Origin: a virus
Virus record (IMG/VR): IMGVR_UViG_3300025138_012176
Span: 1 to 34,624 of that record
Length of the DNA stretch: 34,624 nt
Direction: 5' to 3' (one strand)
Shown: piece by piece, positions 1 to 7,468 of the stretch
Numbering within the stretch: position 1 is the first letter of the stretch
Layout: each line of letters begins with the position of its first letter
Program-made: the position numbers and the translations under genes
The notes under the pieces: model-generated
Databases searched by the model: none
Told to the model about the DNA's origin: nothing
Seen by the model: only the letters and a program-made list of their open reading frames with translations

Positions 1-57
1 GACTATCGCTACATCGAGATAACCGGGCCTTGCGGCAGGCCCACCCAGGCATCGTGA
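1..57 (+). CDS. C-terminal end of an unidentified upstream gene (partial)
   Basis: Frame 1 is open from the left edge to a TGA at 55-57 and encodes only 18 residues ending GPCGRPTQAS. The call rests on that open frame and on the GTG at 54 of the next gene overlapping this stop as GTGA, the same coupling seen at other junctions downstream. Too little is visible to name a family. Confidence 0.4.
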   Translation, partial: DYRYIEITGPCGRPTQAS

Positions 58-428
58 CTCAGATCCTTGACGGCATTGCCGAGCGCGGCGGCCATGCGGT
101 TCAGGATCCAGACACAGATCTGATCCGCGTCAACGACGAGTTCACGGCGTCGGTGGTGCTGGCCCGGTGTTTCGAGACGCAGGGCGGTTCCCTGCGATGG
201 CGCATCCGTCTCGATACTGGCCTGGTGCCCGACATCACGATTGCCGTGCGGATGGACGAATTGAACGAAGCACCACGTGATTATTACCTGCTGCCGAGCA
301 TCGACATGACCATGGCCAGACTGAGGCTGGCTGAGCAGAACGGGTTGTCACTGGACGCCTATCGCTTCGACACGCTCGACTATTTTTATGCGCTCGCTGG
401 CCGGGCCCGGATCACGGAGGCCGCCTGA
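54..428 (+). CDS. Hypothetical protein upstream of the ParB pair
   Basis: A 124-residue protein of unknown function, acidic, with no membrane segment or recognisable motif. I chose the GTG at 54 because it overlaps the preceding TGA (GTGA) and a purine-rich CAGGC lies upstream; a TTG at 30 in the same frame is an alternative. The stop at 426-428 overlaps the ATG of the first ParB-like gene (TGATG), which implies translational coupling and one transcript. Its position before two ParB-like genes suggests a role in the same mobile-element module, but this is inference only. Confidence 0.6.
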   Translation: MTQILDGIAERGGHAVQDPDTDLIRVNDEFTASVVLARCFETQGGSLRWRIRLDTGLVPDITIAVRMDELNEAPRDYYLLPSIDMTMARLRLAEQNGLSLDAYRFDTLDYFYALAGRARITEAA

Positions 429-1339
429 TGCCCGACGACGCCCAAGACTTCACCCAGAAACAGGTCACTCTCATCCCCACCGACCGAATTCGCATCCTCA
501 ATCCCCGTGTGCGCAACCGGCGCACCTTCGAAGAAATGGTCGAGAACATCGCGAAGATCGGTCTGAAGCGACCAATCACCGTGTCCCAGCGTGCAGGAAC
601 CGACCCTGTTGAATATGACCTCGTCTGTGGCCAGGGGCGGCTTGAGGCGTTCATGGAGCTTCAGCAGGATGCCATACCGGCCATTATCATCGACGCCGAC
701 GAGAGCGACTGCTTGGTCATGAGCCTGGTAGAGAATTGTGCACGCCGCCAGCACAACCCGATCGACCTCATGCGTGAAATCGGCAACCTGCGCAAACGCG
801 GCTACAATGATCGCCAGATCGCAAACAAGATCGGGGTGACGCCAGACTATGTCGGCATGATCGCAGGGCTTCTGGAGCGCGGGGAAGAACGGCTGGTCTC
901 GGCCGTGGAAACCGGCCTTCTGCCGCTGAACCTCGCCATCGACATTTCAAAGACAGATGCCGAGGGTGGCCAGCGCGCTCTGATGGACGCCTACACTCAG
1001 AAGAAGCTGCGCGGCAAGAAACTGGCCGCCGTGCGCCGTCTCATCCAGCAGCGCGACGCACAGGGTCCGCACCTTCATCGAAACCGATATGGCAGAAGCG
1101 ACGGCGCCAAGCGGCCCCTGACCAGCGACGCGCTTGTGCGAGCTTATCAACAGGAAGCGGAGCGACAGAAGATACTGATCAAGAAAGCCGAACTGACGCA
1201 GGGCCGCCTGATGTTTGTCGTGGAGGCGTTTCGCTCGCTGCGCGATGATGACCACTTCCTGACGCTCCTGCGAGCGGAAGGGCTGGACACCCTACCCACG
1301 TATCTCGGTCAATCGCTGGACGCAGGAGCGGGCGAATGA
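428..1339 (+). CDS. ParB/RepB-like partition protein, first copy
   Basis: A 303-residue ParB/Spo0J-superfamily protein. The N-terminal ParB/sulfiredoxin-like domain spans about residues 12-115, with the nucleotide-binding region seen as CGQGRLEAF (a variant of the usual GERR box) and the following MSLVENCARRQHNPID stretch. A helix-turn-helix follows at about residues 120-155 (RQIANKIGVTPDYVG). The C-terminal half resembles the RepB-type partition C-terminal region. ParB proteins normally bind parS-like sites and hydrolyse CTP with a ParA partner; no ParA is visible here. It overlaps the previous gene by 1 base and the next by 4 bases, so the module is probably co-translated. Function in partition, or as a transcription regulator of the element, is inferred. 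Confidence 0.85.
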   Translation: MPDDAQDFTQKQVTLIPTDRIRILNPRVRNRRTFEEMVENIAKIGLKRPITVSQRAGTDPVEYDLVCGQGRLEAFMELQQDAIPAIIIDADESDCLVMSLVENCARRQHNPIDLMREIGNLRKRGYNDRQIANKIGVTPDYVGMIAGLLERGEERLVSAVETGLLPLNLAIDISKTDAEGGQRALMDAYTQKKLRGKKLAAVRRLIQQRDAQGPHLHRNRYGRSDGAKRPLTSDALVRAYQQEAERQKILIKKAELTQGRLMFVVEAFRSLRDDDHFLTLLRAEGLDTLPTYLGQSLDAGAGE

Positions 1340-2253
1340 GCCGGGGCAAGCGCAAAACCCCGGACGCGGTTGCGCTCGGCTTTGAGAGTGATTGCGTCAC
1401 CGTACCGGTAGAGGCTGTCTTGCCCGTGAAGGCGTTAAGCGCATCGGTCAAATCCAGTCGCAAGTACCGCCAGATCACCGCGTCGATCAAAGAGGTCGGC
1501 CTGGTCGAACCTCCGGTGGTCACGCGATCCACGGGTGAGGAAGACACCTACATGCTGCTCGATGGACACATCCGGATCGAGGTGCTGAAGGATCTCGGCA
1601 TCGAACGGGTCGAATGCCTGATTTCCACGGACGACGAGGCCTTCACCTATAACAAGCGGATCAGCCGCCTTGCGCCCATCCAGGAGCACAAGATGATCCG
1701 CAAGGCGATCGAGCGCGGTGTGTCCGAGGAAAAGATCGCCCTGGCTCTGGACCTCAATCCGCGCAGCATTGTGCGTAAGGCCAAGTTGCTCGACGGAATC
1801 TGCGAAGAGGCCGTCGGCATTCTGAAGGACAAACATTGCGCGACGGCTGTGTTCGAAATCCTGCGCAAGATGAAAGCCATGCGCCAGATCGAGGCGGCCG
1901 AACTGATGATGAACGCGAACAATTATTCTCCAGCTTACATCTCGGCGATTTTGGCGGGAACGCCCCAGGCGCAGCTGGTGGACACCAAGAAACCCAAGAA
2001 GATGAGGGGTATCACCCCGGAGGCCATGGCCCGCATGGAGCGCGAACTGGCCCGGCTGCAGGAAGGGATCACTTCGATCCAAGACTCCTACGGCCAGGAC
2101 CACCTGCAGCTGACCGTCATCAAGGGGTATCTGGCAAAGATTCTTGGGAACGCCCGGATCGTCCGGTACCTGATGCAATATCGGCCGGAGTTTTTGGCAG
2201 AATTTCAAGCGATCACTGAGATGGCCTCCACCCCACCGCCCAAGGCGGACTAA
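1336..2253 (+). CDS. ParB/RepB-like protein with RepB C-terminal domain, second copy
   Basis: A 305-residue paralogue-like partner of the preceding gene. The ParB-like N-terminal domain (about residues 20-105) carries LLDGHIRIEVLK at the place of the ParB ENxxR/GERR boxes. A helix-turn-helix follows (about 125-155, EKIALALDLNPRSIVRKAK), then a RepB-like C-terminal domain. ATG at 1336 overlaps the stop of the first copy (ATGA). The two proteins share organisation but little obvious identity, so they are probably distinct subfamilies that work together rather than a recent duplication. Paired ParB-like proteins without ParA are typical of integrated, plasmid-derived islands; that association is from general knowledge, not shown here. 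Confidence 0.85.
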   Translation: MSRGKRKTPDAVALGFESDCVTVPVEAVLPVKALSASVKSSRKYRQITASIKEVGLVEPPVVTRSTGEEDTYMLLDGHIRIEVLKDLGIERVECLISTDDEAFTYNKRISRLAPIQEHKMIRKAIERGVSEEKIALALDLNPRSIVRKAKLLDGICEEAVGILKDKHCATAVFEILRKMKAMRQIEAAELMMNANNYSPAYISAILAGTPQAQLVDTKKPKKMRGITPEAMARMERELARLQEGITSIQDSYGQDHLQLTVIKGYLAKILGNARIVRYLMQYRPEFLAEFQAITEMASTPPPKAD

Positions 2254-2341
2254 CCAAAGCGGCCAGAACTGATGGGGACCCGGACCCGAGAAGCGCGGGG
2301 ACCGCAGGAGACGCCGCACTGTGGGGCGGATCGAGTGCGGC

Positions 2342-2400
2342 GGTGGGAATGGCGGCGAACCCGCTCGGAGCCCACCAGGTCGGCCGAGGTTTCGCCGACC
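2342..2400. other. Two adjacent hairpins downstream of the ParB pair
   Basis: GGTGGG at 2342-2347 pairs with CCCACC at 2371-2376, and GGTCGGC at 2378-2384 pairs with GCCGACC at 2394-2400 around a 9-base loop. Neither is followed by a T run, so they are not standard intrinsic terminators. They could end or process the ParB transcript or be protein-binding inverted repeats. Confidence 0.4.
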
Positions 2401-2540
2401 GCGCGACCGCACATGTGGTTGCGACAATTGCAGGCGTGCCGAGGGTTGGCGCGGATCGGCGCGCCTGCTTCGACGGACCACTTTCCTTCATGCCGCCTTC
2501 ACATACCACCGTAAACCTACGAAAATGCGCAGGATTTCGA

Positions 2541-2569
2541 TTGAACGCGCTGAATTGCTCGGCTAGCGT
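2541..2569 (+). promoter_or_regulatory. Weak sigma70-type promoter candidate for the defence operon
   Basis: TTGAAC at 2541-2546 and TAGCGT at 2564-2569 are separated by 17 bases and lie about 65 bases before the WYL gene. Each hexamer matches only three or four consensus positions. The placement fits an operon promoter that the WYL protein could repress, but no clear operator palindrome was found. Confidence 0.25.
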
Positions 2570-2634
2570 GACAAGGCGCACAGAAATTGGGTGTGCATAG
2601 TTAACGTGCGGATCGGCAAGGCCGGGGGAACGCA

Positions 2635-3495
2635 GTGGAAAACGACAAGGTGGAACTTCGCTGGGGAGTCGAGCAACGGCTCGAGTTCATCGAATTCCGC
2701 CTGTTTTGGGAGGGGCATGTGAACCGTAGCGATTTGATGGAGCAGTTCGGGGTATCGGTGAACCAGGCGTCCACCGATCTGAACCGCTATATCGGCTTCG
2801 CCCCGGCCAACATGGTCTACGACAAGAGTGCACGGACCTATGTTCCTGGCCCGGACTATTCCCCGCAGTTCCTGAAGCCTGACGCCAGTCGTTACCTCGC
2901 ACAGCTGCGGTCTTTGGCTGATGGCATCATGGACAGCGACGACACTTGGATTGCTGAACTGCCTTCATATGATGCTGCGCCAACGCCGGTGCGTGGGGTG
3001 AACCCCACGACCCTGCGCTCCGTGGTCGGGGCAATCCGAAACAACGAAGCACTTGAAGTGAAGTACCAGTCCCTCTCACGCCCAGAGCCCATTTGGAGAT
3101 GGATCGCGCCTCATGCCATAGGGTTCGACGGGTTCCGGTGGCACACTCGGGCGTTTTGCCAGACGGACGAGGTCTTCAAGGATTTTCTCCTATCCCGCAT
3201 CATTGAGACTCGCGAAACCAAGGCAAGCGAAGTAACCGATGCAGCCGATGCAGACTGGCAAGAACGTGTCACGCTTGAGATCGGCCCCCACCCCGAACTG
3301 TCGGATACACAGAAACAGGTCATTGCGCTGGACTACGGGATGCAGGGTGGCACGGCAAAAATTTCCGTGCGGCGCGCATTGGTTTACTACTCTCTCAAAC
3401 GGCTCGGGCTCGACACTGATCCAGCTGCGCGGCAACCACAGGATCAGCAGATCGTTCTTCTAAATCGCGAGGTCCTCGATGAAAATCATCGATAA
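2635..3495 (+). CDS. HTH-WYL transcriptional regulator (CapW/BrxR-like)
   Basis: A 286-residue regulator. Residues about 26-58 form a DeoR-like winged helix-turn-helix (VNRSDLMEQFGVSVNQAS). Residues about 125-200 form a WYL domain, recognised by PHAIGFDGFRWHTRAFC and FKDFLLSRII. The C-terminal 80 residues fit the WCX-type dimerisation extension of BrxR/CapW proteins. Members of this family repress phage-defence operons and are thought to sense nucleic acid or nucleotide ligands. The start is a GTG at 2635 preceded by GGGGGAA. The gene overlaps the helicase by 17 bases and is the first in the operon, the classic place for such a repressor. Autorepression is inferred from family and position; it could instead be an activator. 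Confidence 0.85.
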   Translation: MENDKVELRWGVEQRLEFIEFRLFWEGHVNRSDLMEQFGVSVNQASTDLNRYIGFAPANMVYDKSARTYVPGPDYSPQFLKPDASRYLAQLRSLADGIMDSDDTWIAELPSYDAAPTPVRGVNPTTLRSVVGAIRNNEALEVKYQSLSRPEPIWRWIAPHAIGFDGFRWHTRAFCQTDEVFKDFLLSRIIETRETKASEVTDAADADWQERVTLEIGPHPELSDTQKQVIALDYGMQGGTAKISVRRALVYYSLKRLGLDTDPAARQPQDQQIVLLNREVLDENHR

Positions 3496-6400
3496 CACCT
3501 CTCAGCTTCTTGGTGACGACCTCAAGGACACAATGTCTCGCGGATCGCGTCTCAAAATCGCCGCGTCATGTTTCTCCATTTATGCATTCGAGGCGTTGAA
3601 AGCAGAGCTATCGAAGGTGGACAGCCTGCAGTTCATATTCACTTCACCAACCTTTGTACCAACCGAAGTAACCGATCGCCTACGAAAAGAACGGCGTGAA
3701 TTTTTCATCCCAAAGGCGCGCCGTGAAAGCGGCCTTTATGGAACCGAGTTTGAAATTCAGCTTCGCAATAAGTTGACGCAACGAGCGGTAGCCCGCGAAT
3801 GTGCGGCCTGGATCCGCAAGAAGGCGAAGTTCAAATCGAATACCTCCAAGGCGCCCATGCAGCAATTCATGCATGTCGAAAGCTCTGCTGAAGGCGTCGC
3901 CTACATGCCCATCAGCGGTTTCACAGCAGTCGATCTTGGCTACCAAAAGGGCGATGCTGTTTCCAACTTTGTGACGAAGTTTGACGACCCAAGTCACGCG
4001 CAGATGTATCTTCAACTTTTTAATCAGATCTGGGTAGACTCAGAGAAGGTCAAAGACGTCACGGACGCGATCTGTGATCATATTGAGTCCGTCTATCAGG
4101 AGAATTCACCCGAGCGGATCTACTTCATGATGCTTTACAATATCTTCCAGGATTTTCTGGAAGATATCGACGAAGACGTACTGCCAAATGATCTGACGGG
4201 CTATCAGGACAGCCTTGTCTGGAACAAGTTGTTCAACTTCCAGAAGGATGCAGCAACTGGGATCATCAACAAGCTGGAGACATACAACGGCTGCATTCTG
4301 GCGGACAGCGTTGGCTTGGGGAAAACGTTCACAGCTCTCGCTGTCGTAAAGTATTATGAGCTTCGCAACCGTGCTGTCTTGGTGCTTTGTCCAAAAAAAC
4401 TCGCCGACAACTGGCGGAACTACAACACCAATCTGACGACGAACATTTTTGCAGAGGATCGGTTCAACTATGATGTCCTCTGCCACACGGACCTGTCGAG
4501 GACTTCGGGCGAGTCATTCGGGATCCCGCTAAACCGGATAAATTGGGGGAATTACGATCTCGTTGTGATCGACGAATCCCATAACTTCCGCAACAACGAC
4601 GTCTACAAGGATCGCGAGACCCGCTACCAGAAGCTGATGAACAAGGTCATCCGCGCTGGTGTGAAGACCAAGGTCCTCATGTTGTCGGCCACGCCTGTAA
4701 ACAACCGTTTCACCGATCTCCGCAACCAGCTTGCCCTCGCATATGAAGGCCAGTCTGAAGGCCTAAGCCGTAACTTGAAGACCGATACGAGCGTCGAAGA
4801 GATTTTCAGGCGAGCCCAGAAAGCCTTCAACACCTGGTCGCTACTGCCCCCGGACGAACGAAACGCTGCGTCGATTCTCAAGGCGCTTGATTTCGACTTT
4901 TTCGAGCTTCTCGACGCTGTCACGATTGCCCGCTCGCGCAAGCATATCGAGACCTTCTACGACACCAAGGACATCGGTAAATTCCCCCAACGCCGGAAAC
5001 CATTGTCTTACCATTGCCCTATCACCCATCGTGACGATGTGATGGAGCTGAACGAAATCTTCGAACAGCTCTCGGTCCTCAAGCTGTCCGTTTACGCACC
5101 CATTAGCTACATCCTTCCAAGCCGCCTTCGGAAGTACGAAGAAATCTATGACACCCAAGTCGAAGGGGGGCGTGGCAAGCTGCGTCAGGCTGACCGCGAG
5201 CGCAGTCTGCAAGCCTTGATGACGACCAACCTGCTCAAGCGCTTGGAAAGCTCGGTTGAAGCGTTCCGGCTTACTCTGCGCGCCCTCGCTGCAAACATAT
5301 CACGGACGCTAACAGCGATCGGCGAATTCGAGCGATCCGGCGGCACGCAAAGCGTCAGTGATTACCTGGCCGATGTCGAAACGCTGGACGCGGAAGATGA
5401 CGAACTTGAGGGCCTCAATGAATTCACTGTCGGCAAGAAGGTTCAGATCAGTCTCGGAGATATGGACCTACCGTCTTGGAAAAACGATCTTCAGGCCGAT
5501 CTTATTCTGATCGACGATCTGGTCGCTTCGATGGATAAGGTCCGACCTGAGGACGATGCCAAGCTCCAGCACTTGCAAGACGTTATTACCCGCAAAGTTG
5601 GCGCGCCAATTAACCCGGGCAACAAGAAAGTGCTCATCTTTACGGCGTTCGCCGACACGGCAAATTACCTCTTTGCAAACCTCGCCCCTTTCGCGAAGGA
5701 TCTCGGGCTGCACACCGGAAAGGTGACTGGCTCGGATTCACCGAAGACCACACTCAAGAAGAGCTATGATTTCCAGGGCGTCTTAACGCTGTTTTCGCCC
5801 CGCTCGAAGGAAAAGGACATTATCCTGCCGGACGAGCCAGCAGAGATCGACATTCTGATTGGCACGGACTGTATCTCCGAAGGTCAAAACCTCCAGGACT
5901 GCGACTATCTGATCAACTACGACATCCACTGGAACCCGGTGCGCATCATTCAGCGATACGGTCGTATTGACCGCATCGGGTCACCTAATTCGCAGATCCA
6001 GCTGGTAAACTATTGGCCCGACATTTCGCTCGACGAATACATCAACCTCAAGGAGCGTGTCGAAAACCGGATGGTGATCGCCGACATGGTGGGTACCGGT
6101 GACGACAACGTCCTGACGGCCAAGAGTGGCGACATCGCCTACCGCAAGGATCAGCTCAAACGCCTGCAGGAAGAGGTGATCGATCTTGAAGACGTCAAGA
6201 CCGGCGTGTCGATCACCGACCTTGGCCTGAACGACTTCCGAATGGATCTGCTGAACTACGCCAAGCAGCACGGCGAGCTCGACAACCTGCCGAACGGCAT
6301 GCATGCCGTGGTACCGGCGCAGGCCCAAATGGGGCTCCGTCCCGGCGTAATCTTCGCGTTGAAAAACATCCACGATACCGTGAACATCAACCAGCAGAAC

Positions 6401-6751
6401 CGGCTCCACCCCTTCTATCTGGTCTACATCGCCGACGATGGCGAAATCATCGCTGACCATACCGAGGTCAAGCGCCTGCTCGACCTGATCCGGACCAGCT
6501 GCAAGGGCCGTGGGGTCCCTGTGCCCGACGTCTGCCGCACGTTCAACGAGCGCACCGAGGACGGCCGCAAGATGGAGCATTATTCCGGTCTGCTAAGCGC
6601 GGCAATCCGCTCCATGATCGAGGTGAAAGAAGAAAAGGATCTCGACAGCCTGTTCAGCGGTGGCCGCACAACCGCGTTGACCCACACAATCGCCGGGCTT
6701 GATGACTTCGAACTGATCGGCTTCCTGGTGATCGAGGACAGCGTCGCATGA
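3479..6751 (+). CDS. SNF2-type helicase with degenerate phospholipase-D-like N-terminus
   Basis: A 1090-residue superfamily 2 ATPase of the SNF2/HepA branch. Residues 1-200 look like a phospholipase-D-like domain (MHVESS... ISGFTAVDLGY... FNQIWVD), but the HxK(x)4D signature is reduced to HVE with no Lys or Asp, so nuclease activity is unlikely. Helicase motifs are intact: FNFQKDAA (253-260), Walker A DSVGLGKT (276-283), DESH (365-368), SATP (403-406) and QRYGRIDRIGS (from 825). A long acidic insert lies between the two RecA lobes. It should translocate on DNA or remodel protein-DNA complexes using ATP. The neighbouring DUF4391 gene overlaps by 4 bases, suggesting a complex. DISARM DrmD-like helicases are an alternative comparison, but the rest of DISARM is absent. 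Confidence 0.85.
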   Translation: MKIIDNTSQLLGDDLKDTMSRGSRLKIAASCFSIYAFEALKAELSKVDSLQFIFTSPTFVPTEVTDRLRKERREFFIPKARRESGLYGTEFEIQLRNKLTQRAVARECAAWIRKKAKFKSNTSKAPMQQFMHVESSAEGVAYMPISGFTAVDLGYQKGDAVSNFVTKFDDPSHAQMYLQLFNQIWVDSEKVKDVTDAICDHIESVYQENSPERIYFMMLYNIFQDFLEDIDEDVLPNDLTGYQDSLVWNKLFNFQKDAATGIINKLETYNGCILADSVGLGKTFTALAVVKYYELRNRAVLVLCPKKLADNWRNYNTNLTTNIFAEDRFNYDVLCHTDLSRTSGESFGIPLNRINWGNYDLVVIDESHNFRNNDVYKDRETRYQKLMNKVIRAGVKTKVLMLSATPVNNRFTDLRNQLALAYEGQSEGLSRNLKTDTSVEEIFRRAQKAFNTWSLLPPDERNAASILKALDFDFFELLDAVTIARSRKHIETFYDTKDIGKFPQRRKPLSYHCPITHRDDVMELNEIFEQLSVLKLSVYAPISYILPSRLRKYEEIYDTQVEGGRGKLRQADRERSLQALMTTNLLKRLESSVEAFRLTLRALAANISRTLTAIGEFERSGGTQSVSDYLADVETLDAEDDELEGLNEFTVGKKVQISLGDMDLPSWKNDLQADLILIDDLVASMDKVRPEDDAKLQHLQDVITRKVGAPINPGNKKVLIFTAFADTANYLFANLAPFAKDLGLHTGKVTGSDSPKTTLKKSYDFQGVLTLFSPRSKEKDIILPDEPAEIDILIGTDCISEGQNLQDCDYLINYDIHWNPVRIIQRYGRIDRIGSPNSQIQLVNYWPDISLDEYINLKERVENRMVIADMVGTGDDNVLTAKSGDIAYRKDQLKRLQEEVIDLEDVKTGVSITDLGLNDFRMDLLNYAKQHGELDNLPNGMHAVVPAQAQMGLRPGVIFALKNIHDTVNINQQNRLHPFYLVYIADDGEIIADHTEVKRLLDLIRTSCKGRGVPVPDVCRTFNERTEDGRKMEHYSGLLSAAIRSMIEVKEEKDLDSLFSGGRTTALTHTIAGLDDFELIGFLVIEDSVA

Positions 6752-7455
6752 CAGGCTTCTTCGACTATCCCAAAAGCGCTGCGTTCGGCCGGGTTCTGCC
6801 CAAGAACAAGATCTACGAACACGCAGGCGCGAACACCGCCCTGAAGGATCTGTTCGTGCGTGAGGTCGATCAGATCGTCTGGCGCTACAAGCTCGCGCCC
6901 GAAACCATCAATTTGAGCGCTACCAAATCGGTCGCCGAAATTCAGATCTTCGACATATCGCTGAAAACCGGCAAGCTGGACGAGGCCGTTCTGCGCGCCA
7001 TCGACAAGGCCATTCCTTTTCCCCTGATCTTCGAGTTGAGCCATGACGGCAAACGCAGGGCCATGGCGGCCTACAAGCGGCCCAGCGAGGCCGACAGCGC
7101 GAAGTGGGTGATCAGCGAGTATTTCGCCACCGACTGGGTGGCCGATACCGCCGCCAGGTCGCCCCTACCGGTCGCGCTTAATCTCGGTGGGCTTTACGAC
7201 GCACTTCTGTCCGGTTTGATGCCACAACAGGTTCAGGCGGCACCCGGACAGGACACCGAAGACATTCAGGCCCGCGTCGACCGGATGGAGGCGATCCGCG
7301 CCAAAACGCGAGATGTCGAACGGGTCAAGGCGCGGTTGGGGCGCGAGAAGCAATTCAACAAGCGCGTGGCAATCAACGCAGAGCTGCGCGCGGCGAAATT
7401 GGAATTGGAACGGCTGACCGGGGCGACGGCCTCGGTGACCGCGCCGAGTGAATAA
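6748..7455 (+). CDS. DUF4391 domain protein
   Basis: A 235-residue protein matching the DUF4391 family as I know it: an N-terminal LPKNKIYEH segment, then LKDLFVREVDQIVWRYKLAPETINL (split by my reading into LPKNK and WRYKL anchors), then a mixed alpha/beta core to about residue 150. The last 60 residues are a charged, probably coiled-coil tail (about 175-225, rich in Glu, Arg and Lys). The biochemical role is unknown. DUF4391 genes tend to sit between a helicase and a type III-like methyltransferase, as here, so an adaptor or nuclease-associated role in the defence complex is plausible but unproven. ATG at 6748 overlaps the helicase stop (ATGA). Confidence 0.8.
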   Translation: MTGFFDYPKSAAFGRVLPKNKIYEHAGANTALKDLFVREVDQIVWRYKLAPETINLSATKSVAEIQIFDISLKTGKLDEAVLRAIDKAIPFPLIFELSHDGKRRAMAAYKRPSEADSAKWVISEYFATDWVADTAARSPLPVALNLGGLYDALLSGLMPQQVQAAPGQDTEDIQARVDRMEAIRAKTRDVERVKARLGREKQFNKRVAINAELRAAKLELERLTGATASVTAPSE

Positions 7456-7468
7456 GAGGACGATGAGC

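Larger units (their letters stand above)
2254..2634 (+). other. 381-bp non-coding gap between ParB module and defence operon
   Basis: No credible gene is visible. The several overlapping short open frames in three phases have no ribosome site or conserved-looking product. The left two thirds is very GC-rich and contains two back-to-back hairpins (2342-2376 and 2378-2400). The right third becomes AT-richer and holds a weak promoter candidate before the GTG start at 2635. The compositional switch inside the gap may mark the junction between two acquired modules. Confidence 0.6.

Noticed and set aside
1435-2481. 348-residue minus-strand open frame opposite the second ParB-like gene
   Set aside because: It is antisense to a clear ParB/RepB protein; no motif, no ribosome site.
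2272-2600. Three overlapping short open frames in the ParB-defence gap
   Set aside because: All three forward phases are open by chance in GC-rich sequence; none has a start site or a protein-like composition.
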